A stretch of 37,351 nucleotides of DNA from Nocardia gamkensis NBRC 108242 (GCF_001612985.1 NZ_BDBM01000067.1:1-37351); one strand, 5' to 3'; counted from the stretch's first letter, positions 25,022 to 33,404 are shown. A program made the numbers and translations. Notes: a model not told the origin generated them from the sequence alone.

Positions 25022-25464
25022 TGCGGGTGATCACATGCGCGTTCGGCGCGCCCGCAACCGAGACCACCACGGTCGCGGTGCGGATCCCCGCCGACGCGCG
25101 ACACCTGGCCCTGATCCGTGCGATGACGGACACCGTCTGCCTGGTCGCCGACGTTCCGTTCGACGCGGCCGCGGACATCCGCCTGGCGATCAACGAGGCG
25201 GCCACCATGCTGCTGGTGGGCGCCGCGCCCGGCTCGGTGCTCGGCTGCGCGTTCACCTACGGCGCGGACCGGATGAGTGTGCGCGTCGATTCCGTCGCCG
25301 CGTTCGGTGACGAGGTGCCCGAAGGCGATCCGTTGAGCTGGGAACTCGTGCGCATGCTCACCAGTTCGCTGTCGATTTCTCGTGACCCTTTTGATTCCGA
25401 GATCGGCGGGTATCCGACCGTTATCGAATTCAGTTGGGAACGAGGACCATTTGATGACACGTGA
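25021..25464 (+). CDS. rsbW: RsbW/UsfX-type anti-sigma factor (HATPase)
   Basis: 147 residues. The segment PFDAAADIRLAINEAATMLL corresponds to the N-box region of GHKL-type anti-sigma factors. The usual Asn after E-A-x-x is replaced by Met, as I recall is also degenerate in mycobacterial UsfX, so kinase activity is uncertain. It should hold SigF inactive until a partner-switching anti-anti-sigma factor releases it; none is encoded here. The ATG overlaps the dps stop, and the 3' end overlaps sigF by 11 bp. Confidence 0.85.
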   Translation: MRVITCAFGAPATETTTVAVRIPADARHLALIRAMTDTVCLVADVPFDAAADIRLAINEAATMLLVGAAPGSVLGCAFTYGADRMSVRVDSVAAFGDEVPEGDPLSWELVRMLTSSLSISRDPFDSEIGGYPTVIEFSWERGPFDDT

Positions 25465-26293
25465 GTTCACGACCGACGGGAATGGCACGACGGGCCGTAA
25501 GCGCGCAGGGGACAGCTACGACAACATCGAGCCGTGGTTCGAGAAGATGGCCTCGATGGAGGAGGGCGATCCGCATCGCGCCGCGCTGCGCGAGGAGGTG
25601 ACGCGACGGTGTCTTCCGCTCGCCGAACACATCGCCCGCAAGTTCTCCGGCCGCGGTGAGTCCTACGAGGACCTGCTGCAGATCGCCCGGGTCGGGCTGG
25701 TGCTCGCGGTGGACCGCTTCGACGTCTCCCGCGGCAGTTCCTTCCTCGGCTTCGCGGTCCCCACCATCATGGGCGAGGTGCGCAGGCACTTCCGGGACAA
25801 CACGTGGTCCTTGCGAGTTCCGCGCAGGCTCAAGGAGATTCAGCTGCGCATCGGCCCGGCCACCGAGACCTTGTCGCACCGCCTCGGGCGGATGCCGACG
25901 GCGCGGGAGATCGCCGAGGAATTGGACGTCGAACTCGGCGAGGTCACCCAGGCGCTCATCGCGAGCAACGCCTACCAGACCAACTCGCTGGATGCCGGTG
26001 GCCGCGAGGACGGCGACGGCGCCCCGCAGGCGCTCGCCGACACGCTCGGCGCCGAGGAGCCGTGCTACGACCTGCTGGAGCAGGCGATGGCGGTGCGTCC
26101 CCTGATCGCCGACCTGCCGCCGCGCGATCGGCAGGTGCTGATCATGCGCTTCTTCGAGTGCCGGACCCAGACGCAGATCGCGCAAGAGCTGGGCGTGTCC
26201 CAGATGCAGGTCTCGCGCATCCTCGCCCGGATCCTGGGCGAGCTGCGCAAGCGCGCGCTCGGTTCCGACGAACTCGCCGCGCGCGCGGCCTGA
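25454..26293 (+). CDS. sigF: SigF/SigB-family stress sigma factor
   Basis: 279 residues. Region 2 has YEDLLQIARVGLVLAVDRFD and SSFLGFAVPTIMGEVRRHFR then DNTWSLRVPRRLKEIQ (about 71-130); region 3 is LSHRLGRMPTAREIAEEL; region 4 is LPPRDRQVLIMRFFECRTQT followed by the HTH QIAQELGVSQMQVSRILARI. GAGGA lies 7 bp before the ATG at 25454; starts further upstream run inside rsbW. Order anti-sigma then sigma with overlap is that of mycobacterial usfX-sigF. Confidence 0.93.
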   Translation: MTREFTTDGNGTTGRKRAGDSYDNIEPWFEKMASMEEGDPHRAALREEVTRRCLPLAEHIARKFSGRGESYEDLLQIARVGLVLAVDRFDVSRGSSFLGFAVPTIMGEVRRHFRDNTWSLRVPRRLKEIQLRIGPATETLSHRLGRMPTAREIAEELDVELGEVTQALIASNAYQTNSLDAGGREDGDGAPQALADTLGAEEPCYDLLEQAMAVRPLIADLPPRDRQVLIMRFFECRTQTQIAQELGVSQMQVSRILARILGELRKRALGSDELAARAA

Positions 26294-26298
26294 CTTCC

Positions 26299-26532
26299 CT
26301 ACGTGCGGGGGCGGGCGGCCGAGCCGGTCATCGGGGTGGCGGACACCTCGCCCGTCCAGCCGCACGGCAAAGCGCAGCCGGCGATGACTTTGGTCTCCAT
26401 ATCGCCGTTGTCGTAGTGCAGCGTGGTGCTCTCCGCGTAAGCGGGATAGCCGCACGCTCGGCATTTGCCGAAGAAGTCGAGGATCTCCTCGGCGCGGGAG
26501 TGCGCGATGCGTCGTGCGGGGTTGTGGTCCAT
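26299..26532 (-). CDS. Small zinc-ribbon-like protein
   Basis: 77 residues. Two cysteine pairs, CRACG and GCALPCGW, 30 residues apart, suggest a zinc site. The segment TTLHYDNGDMETKVI between them would be the ribbon strands. The ATG at 26532 has GGAGAG 5 bp upstream; in-frame starts further out (26631) would add 33 residues without support. It converges on sigF with a 5-bp gap. No function is known to me; nucleic-acid or protein binding is a guess. Confidence 0.65.
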   Translation of the reverse strand: MDHNPARRIAHSRAEEILDFFGKCRACGYPAYAESTTLHYDNGDMETKVIAGCALPCGWTGEVSATPMTGSAARPRT

Positions 26533-26742
26533 AATCTCTCCAGCCAGCGGGCGGTCCTGCCGAGCAGGCATCTGCGACGTTAGGATCGGCCGTCGCCGCC
26601 GGACGGGAGTTTCGGTGATCGTTGGGTTCATTCACAGGCGTCGCGCGAGGGATTTGGGCCGGTTCCCAGCCTCAGGTGAATGCTGGGCAATCGCAGGGTA
26701 TTTCCTGCGTGTCGCTGGTAGTGGTGGCGAGGCCCGAGCTAC

Positions 26743-26771
26743 TTGACCTTACCTGTGACTGACGTTACAAA
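26743..26771 (+). promoter_or_regulatory. Promoter for the SRPBCC/acyl-CoA synthetase fusion gene
   Basis: TTGACC (26743-26748), 17 bp, TACAAA (26766-26771). The -35 is close to consensus and the spacing ideal; the -10 ends in A instead of T. It lies 45 bp before the GTG at 26817. The remainder of 26533-26742 shows nothing else definite. Confidence 0.5.
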
Positions 26772-26816
26772 GGAGCTACCCGCCGACCCGAAGTTCTTCG
26801 AACCGGCCGACGAGAA

Positions 26817-28937
26817 GTGCACAAGTTGGTTACCGACGTCATCGATGTAGTCGCCGAATTCGCTATCGCCCGCAAGACCGTCTGGGACCTGCTGCTCGAA
26901 CCGCAGACGTATCCGCGCATGTTCACCGGTATCGGCGCGTGTGAGCAGATCCAGTCGGCCGACGGGAACGTGGTCTGGCAGATGCGCGTCGGCACCTACG
27001 AGTCCGGTATCCGCACCCACCAGATCCGAATCAGCGTGGGCCGCTGGTACGAGAGCTTCGAGATGCAGTACGCCGCGCTGGGCAGCTTCGCGTCGGTGCG
27101 ACTGCACGGCGACGAGGAGCGCACCAAGGTCACGGTCACCTATTTCGCCCCCAGCCGCGTGCACCCCCGCGTGGCGGAGCTGTCCAATGTGGCGATCGCG
27201 GACTGGACCAAGAGCGGACTGAAGCGGGTGGCCGACGTCGCCAAGGGCGCGCGGACCTCCCTGGTGGTCAACGGGGAGGATTCGCCGATCCGGCGCAACG
27301 CGGGCGTCGCGCGGCAGATGGTGGCCAGCGGGGTCGTGCTGCCGGTTCGTCTCGATCGCAGCTTCAAACAGCTGCGTTCACTGGCGAAGTGGGGTTTCAA
27401 CCTGGCGGGCGGATACGCGGCGGGCGCGGCGTACGCCCCGGACCGGGTCGCGATCATCGACGACCACGGCACCCGCTCCTTCGCCGACATGCACGAGCGG
27501 ACCAATGCGCTGGCAGGCGCGATGGCCGCGCACGGTCTCGGCCCCGGCGACGCCATCGGACTGCTGGCGCGCAATCACGCGGCGATGGTCGAATGCATGG
27601 TCGCCGCGGGAAAACTCGGTGTGGACGTCGCACTGCTGAACGCCGGGCTGGCGGGCCGCACCATCGAGGAGATCGTCCAGCGCGACCGGCTTTCGGCGCT
27701 GTTCGTCGACGGCGACCTGGAGGAGTTGGTGCGCTACCTGCACGCCGACATCCCGCGCTACAACACCGACGAACGGCCCCCGGTGCCCGAGCGGACAACC
27801 GTGGATCAACTCGTGGCCGAGGGGCACACCACCTTCCGCACGCCCGCCCAGCCGGGGCGGCTCATCGTGCTCACGTCGGGGACCAGCGGGACGCCGAAGG
27901 GCGCGCGCAGGCCGCACCCGAAGGGCTTCGGGTCCATCGCGGCCCTGTTGTCGCGCATCCCCATGCAGATGAACGAGACCATGCTGATCCCGGCGCCGCT
28001 GTTCCACACCTGGGGGCTGGCCGGGCTACAGCTGAGCACCGCGCTGCGCGCGACCGTGGTGCTGACGGGACGGTTCGACGCGGAGGACTGCCTGCGCAGC
28101 ATCGCCGAGCACCGGGTCAACACGGTGATCGTCGTGCCGACCATGGTGCAGCGCATCCTCGATCTGCCCGCGCACGTGCGCGCCCGCTACGACACCTCCA
28201 GCCTGCGGCACATGATCAGCTGCGGCGCGCCGCTGGCGGGCGCGACCGTCGAGCGATTCATGGAGGCATACGGCGACGTCCTCTACAACGTCTACGGTTC
28301 CACCGAGGTGTCGTGGGCGACCATCGCGACCCCCGATGACCTGCACACCTCGCCGACCACGGCCGGGCGCCCCCCGCTGGGCACCAAGGTCGCCGTGCTC
28401 GGGCCGGACCACCGCAGGTTGCCGATCGGCGCCACCGGGCACATCTTCGTCGGCAATCACATGCTGTTCGACGGTTACGTCAACTCGGCGCCGCCGGACG
28501 AGGCGCACGGCATGCTCGACACCGGCGATCTGGGCTATCTGGACGCCTCGGGCCGGTTGTTCATCGCGGGCCGGGACGACGAGATGATCATCTCCGGCGG
28601 CGAGAACGTCTTCCCGCGCCCCGTCGAAGAGGCGCTCGCGCACTTGCCGCAGGTCAGCGACGTCGCGGTGGTCGGTGTGCCGGACCACGAATTCGGGCAG
28701 CGGCTGGTGGCCTTCGTGGTCAAACGCGAAGGGTCGGGGCTCGATTCGGACATGGTCCGCACCTACATCCGCAACCGCTTGAGCCGCTTCTCGGTCCCGC
28801 GTGATGTCACCTTCCTCTCGGCGCTGCCGCGCGGCGACACCGGCAAGATCCTCAAGCGCCTGCTGGCCGGCCCCGGTGCGGCGAAGCCGGAGCTGCCGCC
28901 GTCGATCAACGGGCTCGGGACGGCGAGTTCGTCCTGA
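26817..28937 (+). CDS. Fusion: SRPBCC domain + acyl-CoA synthetase (AMP-binding)
   Basis: 706 residues. Residues ~1-145 are an SRPBCC fold (LVTDVIDVVAEFAIARKTVW ... LKRVADVAKG). From ~205 comes a FadD-like ANL enzyme: AMP/ATP-binding loop LTSGTSGTPKG (352-362), YGSTEV, MLDTGDLGYLD, the hinge region GRDDEMIISGGENVFP, and the catalytic lysine K677 in GDTGKILKR. It should activate a fatty or aromatic acid to the CoA ester via an acyl-adenylate. The SRPBCC cavity could bind or present the substrate (inference). GTG 26817 is the only start between an upstream in-frame stop and the domain; its ribosome site is weak. It converges with a WS/DGAT acyltransferase that uses acyl-CoA. Confidence 0.88.
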   Translation: MHKLVTDVIDVVAEFAIARKTVWDLLLEPQTYPRMFTGIGACEQIQSADGNVVWQMRVGTYESGIRTHQIRISVGRWYESFEMQYAALGSFASVRLHGDEERTKVTVTYFAPSRVHPRVAELSNVAIADWTKSGLKRVADVAKGARTSLVVNGEDSPIRRNAGVARQMVASGVVLPVRLDRSFKQLRSLAKWGFNLAGGYAAGAAYAPDRVAIIDDHGTRSFADMHERTNALAGAMAAHGLGPGDAIGLLARNHAAMVECMVAAGKLGVDVALLNAGLAGRTIEEIVQRDRLSALFVDGDLEELVRYLHADIPRYNTDERPPVPERTTVDQLVAEGHTTFRTPAQPGRLIVLTSGTSGTPKGARRPHPKGFGSIAALLSRIPMQMNETMLIPAPLFHTWGLAGLQLSTALRATVVLTGRFDAEDCLRSIAEHRVNTVIVVPTMVQRILDLPAHVRARYDTSSLRHMISCGAPLAGATVERFMEAYGDVLYNVYGSTEVSWATIATPDDLHTSPTTAGRPPLGTKVAVLGPDHRRLPIGATGHIFVGNHMLFDGYVNSAPPDEAHGMLDTGDLGYLDASGRLFIAGRDDEMIISGGENVFPRPVEEALAHLPQVSDVAVVGVPDHEFGQRLVAFVVKREGSGLDSDMVRTYIRNRLSRFSVPRDVTFLSALPRGDTGKILKRLLAGPGAAKPELPPSINGLGTASSS

Positions 28938-28995
28938 CCTCCGAGCGGCGATCCGGCCGCCCGGCCGCTGTGTCGGCTCGCCACTGGGGGTCCGG

Positions 28996-30360
28996 TCAGT
29001 AGACGGTGTCCTCCAGATCGGTCAACGCGGATTCCAGGTGGTCGAGCAGCCTGGCCACGTCCGGCACGCTGCGGCGGCAGGCGACGATGCCGATGTCCAG
29101 GCTGTCGGCATTGCTGGTGAGGGTGATGTTCACCGCCTGCCCGTCCAGGGGAATCGACAGCGGATAGCTGGCGGCGACGCGCGCGCTGTTCCAGTACTGG
29201 GGTTCGCGCGGCCCCGGGATGTTGGAGATGACGATGTTGAACGGCGGGCTGGTCAGCGCGACCGTGGCAGGGAGCAGCAGCGACAGGGCGAGCGGACTGA
29301 GGGTCAGCGCGGAGAGCGAGACCGCCTGCACTGGGGAGAGCGTGCGATAGATCTCCTTGCTGCGGTGCATCGACGAGCTGATCGCCGCCAGCCGCGCGGC
29401 CGGGTCGGGCAGGTCGGTGGCGAGATTGCACAGCAGCGCCGCCACCGCGTTGCCCCCGCTGCCCCCGTCGTCGGATTCGGGGCGCAGCGAGACCGGAACC
29501 ATGGCGATCAGCGGCTTGGCCGGCAGGGCGAGGTGTTCGAGCAGATAGGTGCGCAGCGCGCCCGCCGACATGGCCAGCACCACATCGTTGAGCGTGGTGC
29601 CGGTCATCTTCTTGACCTGGCGGATCCGGTCCAGCGGCCACGAGCGGGCGGCACAGCGGCGGGCTCCGCCGATCGGGACGTTGAACATGGTGCGCGGTGC
29701 GGCGAAGGGCAGCGTCAGCTGTTGCTCGACCAGCGCGGTGCGGGCCAGGCGCAGCGCCGAAGAGGCCGAGCCCGCCGCGGCGAACAGCGCACGCGCGCGG
29801 CTCCCGAGGGTGTGCCCGCGCGGTGCGTGCTCCCGGTGCCCCGAGGACGGCGGCAGATGCCAGGGCACCAGCGCGGCGCCGGACTCGGGATCGGTGCTGA
29901 GCGTGCGCTGTAACAGGCGTTGCGCGCCGACGCCGTCGATGAGCGCGTGGTGCATCTTCGCGTACAACCCGACCCGGTCGCCGGCGAGCCCTTCGATCAA
30001 GTGCGCCTCCCACAGCGGCCGGTGCCGGTCGAGCAGGGTGCTGTGCAGGCCGGCGGCCATCTCGGTGAGGGCGTCCAGGCCACCTGATTCCGGCAGCGCC
30101 CACCGTTGGACGTGGTAGTCCAGTTCGACGGCGCTGTCCACGGTCCAGGCCAGCTGCGGAGTGCCGAGGAGGCGAGCAGGGCGCTTGCGGAACATGGGGT
30201 GGAAGTCCTGGTCGGCCGCCAGCGTCGCGTGCGCGCGCCGGGCGAACTCGGGTCCGGTGCCGTCCGCGGGATCGAAGATCGACAACGAACCGACGTGCAT
30301 CGGGTGCTCGCGTGATTCCGCGATGAGGAACAGGGCGTCGACCGGCGAGATGAATTCCAT
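28996..30360 (-). CDS. WS/DGAT wax ester synthase/diacylglycerol acyltransferase
   Basis: 454 residues. The catalytic HHxxxDG is at 137-143 (MHHALIDG); PLWEAHLIEGL precedes it, and NDVVLAMSAGALR and ISNIPGPREP are the conserved C-terminal family motifs. These enzymes acylate diacylglycerol or fatty alcohols with acyl-CoA to make storage triacylglycerol or wax esters; actinobacteria carry many copies, so the individual substrate is unknown. GGAGGG lies 9 bp upstream of the ATG. It converges with the acyl-CoA synthetase fusion gene. Confidence 0.92.
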   Translation of the reverse strand: MEFISPVDALFLIAESREHPMHVGSLSIFDPADGTGPEFARRAHATLAADQDFHPMFRKRPARLLGTPQLAWTVDSAVELDYHVQRWALPESGGLDALTEMAAGLHSTLLDRHRPLWEAHLIEGLAGDRVGLYAKMHHALIDGVGAQRLLQRTLSTDPESGAALVPWHLPPSSGHREHAPRGHTLGSRARALFAAAGSASSALRLARTALVEQQLTLPFAAPRTMFNVPIGGARRCAARSWPLDRIRQVKKMTGTTLNDVVLAMSAGALRTYLLEHLALPAKPLIAMVPVSLRPESDDGGSGGNAVAALLCNLATDLPDPAARLAAISSSMHRSKEIYRTLSPVQAVSLSALTLSPLALSLLLPATVALTSPPFNIVISNIPGPREPQYWNSARVAASYPLSIPLDGQAVNITLTSNADSLDIGIVACRRSVPDVARLLDHLESALTDLEDTVY

Positions 30361-30553
30361 GGGCAGTTCCCTCCTGGCGACGCCGCGACTCCGCCACGGT
30401 CTGGATCAGGACGTGGGGAAGGTCGGCGACGGGCGTGCCGGACTGCTCATGGCGCGGGCTACCCACGCCGGTCGAACGACGATCCACCAACCGGTGATTC
30501 GATGCCGAATCCGGACCGGCTGGGCGGTTCGCCGCGGATTGTGCGTCTGGGGC

Positions 30554-31204
30554 TCAGGACAGGCGGCTGACCGGCCAATCCTGCGGCAGCTCGAGGCGTT
30601 CGCTGATCATGCTGATCGCGGTGTGCAGCGCCTGGATCTCGTCGACGCCGCTGGCGAGCGACGCACCCTGCTCGCTGATGTGGAACCGGCACAGATGCTC
30701 GCGCCGGTCGGCCGCGAGGTACGGCCTGCCGATGATGATCGACAACGAGCTGTCGGCATCGCGCAGCGTACGGGCCGCGATCAGAGCTTGCGACTCGTGC
30801 TCCGCCGTCGTGGCGGCGCACGAAGGGCGCGTGGGGGCGGCGGGGAAGCCCGGATCGCACGGTTCGGTCACCGCGAAGTGCGCGCCGTGGCTGTTGGCTT
30901 GCCGCAGCTCCTGAGCGATCTCCTGGAAAGCGCGGTACAGCGCGGCGATGGAGTCGGGGCCGTGCGCCCATCGCTCGCCGATGCCCTGGATGCGGAATCC
31001 GCACACCACGCCGGTGGCGCCCGGTGCCATCTGCGGTTTGCCCACCTCGATCGACACTTCTCGCGTGGCATCGGCGACGGTTCGGGTGGCGATCACCTCC
31101 CTGATACGTCGCCATTTCGTGCTCGCGATCGCACCGCCGTGTTCGGACTCGCGCACTGCGGACGTGGTCGTGTCACCAGTGACCCGCGCCGGTATCGCTC
31201 TCAT
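30554..31204 (-). CDS. Protein made of two copies of one ~65-residue domain, unknown function
   Basis: About 216 residues from the ATG at 31204. Two halves align: IATRTVADATREVSIEVGKP ... FRIQG ... DSIAALYRAFQEIAQEL and IAARTLRDADSSLSIIIGRP ... FHISE ... DEIQALHTAISMISERL. The pattern recalls the small actinobacterial DUF6968-type domain (from memory, unverified). The start is uncertain: GTG at 31279 would add 25 residues and GTG at 31156 would remove 16; none has a strong ribosome site. A 193-bp gap separates it from the downstream acyltransferase gene on the same strand. No signal peptide; probably cytoplasmic. Confidence 0.6.
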   Translation of the reverse strand: MRAIPARVTGDTTTSAVRESEHGGAIASTKWRRIREVIATRTVADATREVSIEVGKPQMAPGATGVVCGFRIQGIGERWAHGPDSIAALYRAFQEIAQELRQANSHGAHFAVTEPCDPGFPAAPTRPSCAATTAEHESQALIAARTLRDADSSLSIIIGRPYLAADRREHLCRFHISEQGASLASGVDEIQALHTAISMISERLELPQDWPVSRLS

Positions 31205-31384
31205 GAATTCTGGAGTACCCAAGTAGGCCCCCGGTTTATCCTGCGGTTCGAGGTGACCTGGGCCGCAGAGCGGAGACACGCCGGATCGGCAAAAGGGCTA
31301 CCGGACGGTTAACGCGCCTCGGGTTTGGCAGGCTGTCGCCGAGGTGTGATGGTGGGGCCGCGACGATGAGGAGGGGCGGACGAA

Positions 31385-31897
31385 GTGGTAACGATTGCGC
31401 AGTTACGAGCGGTTCTGTCGATTCTGCGCGTCGACCCGGACGAGGTCGGCGGGTGGTTGGGTGGCACGGGTCTGCGCGGTCCGGACGCCGAACGGGTCCT
31501 ACTGATCGGTTTGCTACACCGGATCGCGAGCAGTGAACTGCGTCAGATCGTCACCACGACGATGGACGAGGAGGAGGCCGCCAAGGCCGCCGCGGTGAGC
31601 ACCTTCCCGGTGAACGGCGAGAACCCCACGGAGCAGGTGCGTTTCGACGCGCACTGGCTGCACGACCGGATCGGCGCGCTGGCGGCGGGCACCACCGTGG
31701 AGCCGGTGCCGGTCCTGTTGGACGCCGCCGCGCGGTCGACGGACGCGGCCGAGACACTGCTGCTGCTCAGCCGCAACCCGCGCGGCCACGACGCGGATGC
31801 CAGATGGGAGCGAGCGCTCGACGATCTGGGGCGCGCCTATCACCAGATCAACGATGAGCGCGTGGGCCGCTCGAACACGACGACCGCGCCGCTGTAG
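31385..31897 (+). CDS. Hypothetical protein, helical
   Basis: 170 residues starting at GTG 31385, with GGAGGGG about 8 bp upstream. It looks all-helical (IAQLRAVLSILRVDPDEVGG, ERVLLIGLLHRIASSELRQI, DEEEAAKAAAV) with no membrane segment or known motif. Not recognised. It is transcribed divergently from the duplicated-domain gene across a 180-bp gap. Its stop codon lies at the apex of a very strong hairpin. Confidence 0.6.
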   Translation: MVTIAQLRAVLSILRVDPDEVGGWLGGTGLRGPDAERVLLIGLLHRIASSELRQIVTTTMDEEEAAKAAAVSTFPVNGENPTEQVRFDAHWLHDRIGALAAGTTVEPVPVLLDAAARSTDAAETLLLLSRNPRGHDADARWERALDDLGRAYHQINDERVGRSNTTTAPL

Positions 31898-31911
31898 CGG
31901 CGCGGTCGTCG
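31878..31911 (+). terminator. 16-bp perfect-stem hairpin at the end of the hypothetical gene
   Basis: Arms 31878-31893 and 31896-31911 are perfectly complementary (ending CGCCGCT/AGCGGCG), with the TAG stop (31895-31897) at the tip. No T-run. It is among the strongest stem-loops I noticed in the window. Confidence 0.7.
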
Positions 31912-31923
31912 GAGGTCTCGTCC

Positions 31924-31943
31924 CGGCGGCGTGGTCGCCGCCG
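31924..31943 (-). terminator. Hairpin after the secreted glycine-rich gene
   Basis: CGGCGGCG (31924-31931) and CGCCGCCG (31936-31943), loop 4 nt, 8 bp downstream of the minus-strand stop at 31952. With the previous hairpin it forms a back-to-back terminator pair for the two convergent genes. Confidence 0.55.
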
Positions 31944-31951
31944 AGACGCGG

Positions 31952-32716
31952 TCACTTGGGCGGTGCGGGTGTGACCTGGACGGGCTTGTCCGCGAAGCGG
32001 GTGGTGCCCTCGGCTGCTTGCAGCGTGGTGAGCAGGTCGACACCCGCCACGACCAGGGTCGGTCCGCCGACCGCGATGGTTCCGAGGATGCCGCCGAGGC
32101 TCGCGCCGGTCAGCAGACCGGCCACGCACCCGACGGGGATGGTGACCAGGCAGCCGATCGTGGCGCCGATGGCGGTGCCGATGAAACCGCCGATGGCGGT
32201 GGCGAGTCCGAACTGGCTGGCGAATTCGTCACGGGCACGCTGGTTCTCGGTCATGGACGCGACCGGTTTGGCGACCAGCGTTTCGGCGGGGGCCATGCCT
32301 TCCGGCCTGGTCGGCTTCAGCTCCAGCACCGTGCTGTCCTTCTTCACTTCGGGATGCACGGGAATGGCGGTGCCCGCGATCCGGAAGTCCAGCGGCAACG
32401 TCATGGCGACGTGGCCGTCCTCGTCGCGGATGTCGACCACGTCGATCACTCGAGCGATGTCCGCGGGGGCCCCGGTGTGGTCGACGAGCACCCCGTCGCG
32501 CTCGGTTAGTCGAGCGTTCTCCTCGCCGGCGGGCTGATCGCGCAGCGCTTTGGACAATTCGAAGGTTCCGCCCCGGAGCGCGGCGACCACCGTCTGTTCG
32601 ACGATCCTGGCCGAGTAGGTGATGTCGGGAGCCGGCTCGGCGTGAGCGACGCCGGAGCCGATGGTCAGCGAGCCGATGGCGAGTATCGCTGCCGCAGTGA
32701 TGCCGCGGAGTTGCAT
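31952..32716 (-). CDS. Secreted protein with Gly-rich hydrophobic C-terminal segment
   Basis: 254 residues. Signal peptide 1-26 (AAAILAIGSLTIGSGVAHA, cleavage before EPAP). A soluble middle (~27-160) precedes a Gly/Ala/Ile-rich stretch (GFIGTAIGATIGCLVTIPVG and GLLTGASLGGILGTIAVGG) like the glycine-zipper segments of small membrane-active proteins. Similar proteins recur in nocardial genomes as far as I recall; function unknown. AAGGAA lies upstream of the ATG. The hydrophobic tail could insert in the mycolate outer membrane (inference). Confidence 0.72.
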   Translation of the reverse strand: MQLRGITAAAILAIGSLTIGSGVAHAEPAPDITYSARIVEQTVVAALRGGTFELSKALRDQPAGEENARLTERDGVLVDHTGAPADIARVIDVVDIRDEDGHVAMTLPLDFRIAGTAIPVHPEVKKDSTVLELKPTRPEGMAPAETLVAKPVASMTENQRARDEFASQFGLATAIGGFIGTAIGATIGCLVTIPVGCVAGLLTGASLGGILGTIAVGGPTLVVAGVDLLTTLQAAEGTTRFADKPVQVTPAPPK

Positions 32717-32852
32717 GATTCGTCCATTCCTTCATCGGGTTCACACCTGCGTCCAGCACGGCCGGACCCGCGCACTCCGGCGGCGCAAGAGCAGTCGTCT
32801 AGGTCGCTGAGCAGCCTAGCAGCGCGTGCAGCTACCTATGAGCGTTCCGGCT

Positions 32853-32891
32853 CGGCCGGTCGGAGATATCGAAAAATTCTCCGACCGGCCG
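32853..32891 (-). terminator. 14-bp perfect-stem hairpin after the XRE gene
   Basis: Arms 32853-32866 and 32878-32891 (CGGCCGGTCGGAGA and complement) pair perfectly around an 11-nt A-rich loop, 18 bp downstream of the minus-strand XRE stop. Confidence 0.65.
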
Positions 32892-32908
32892 GGTTTCGCC
32901 TCGGGCGA

Positions 32909-33289
32909 TCAGCGCGCTGCGGCGAGTTCGCTCGCCTGCTCCTCGCCCAGGATCGTCGCGCTGGTGCCGGGGGGCCAATCGAGTGCCGCGTCGAGCCGGT
33001 CGAGCACCTCGGCGCTGGGCCGCGGATTGCGGGACCGCTCGATCTCGCTGATCACCTTGGCCGGCGGGCCGCCGTTGCCCGCCACGTCCGCCTGGGTCCA
33101 CTTCATCTCCCGCCGCCGCGCGCGCACGCGCGCGGCGAGCGCGTCGAGATCGAGCGCGAAAACCGCCTCGGCCTCGTCCGCGACGACCTCCGGTGCCGCG
33201 GGCGCTTCGTGCTCTTCGGCCTGGCGCTTCTCCCGCAGCATTCCGCTGGTGATCAGCCTGGACCGTTTCCGCCTACCCATTTTCGCCAC
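32909..33289 (-). CDS. XRE-family helix-turn-helix regulator
   Basis: About 126 residues. After a basic start (MAKMGRRKRSRLI) and an Ala/Glu-rich linker, the Cro/CI-type HTH spans about 51-112: LAARVRARRREMKWTQADVA ... VISEIERSRNPRPS ... LDRLDAALDWPPGT. Probably a DNA-binding regulator; target unknown. The GTG at 33289 has GGAGAG close by; ATG 33280 or 33301 are alternatives. A strong hairpin follows. Confidence 0.7.
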   Translation of the reverse strand: MAKMGRRKRSRLITSGMLREKRQAEEHEAPAAPEVVADEAEAVFALDLDALAARVRARRREMKWTQADVAGNGGPPAKVISEIERSRNPRPSAEVLDRLDAALDWPPGTSATILGEEQASELAAAR

Positions 33290-33334
33290 ACGCTCTCCCA
33301 TCCTCTGTCGAGTCGATCGATTGCGTCGCACTGC

Positions 33335-33357
33335 CGCGGCGGGCGAGCCCCGCCGCG
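33335..33357. other. GC-rich hairpin between XRE and nitroreductase genes
   Basis: CGCGGCGGG (33335-33343) and CCCGCCGCG (33349-33357), loop 5 nt. It may strengthen termination of the upstream minus-strand gene. Confidence 0.4.
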
Positions 33358-33381
33358 CCGGGAACGCTGAACATCATGGGG

Positions 33382-33404
33382 GAGTGTGGGTGCGGACCCC
33401 ACTC
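33382..33404 (-). terminator. Hairpin after the nitroreductase-family gene
   Basis: GAGTG/CACTC and GGGT/ACCC pair with a single bulged T (33387) and a 4-nt loop. It begins 18 bp downstream of the minus-strand stop at 33423. Confidence 0.5.

Noticed and set aside
24091..25488. 465-codon N-terminal extension of the mannitol dehydrogenase frame
   Set aside because: It runs antisense through dps, rsbW and part of sigF, has no homology-like motifs, and a good ribosome site supports the start at 24090.
26755..26850. Short ORF at GTG 26755 before the fusion gene
   Set aside because: It is about 31 codons, in another frame, runs into the fusion gene and is not coupled to its start. It has no features of the 27-codon leaders.
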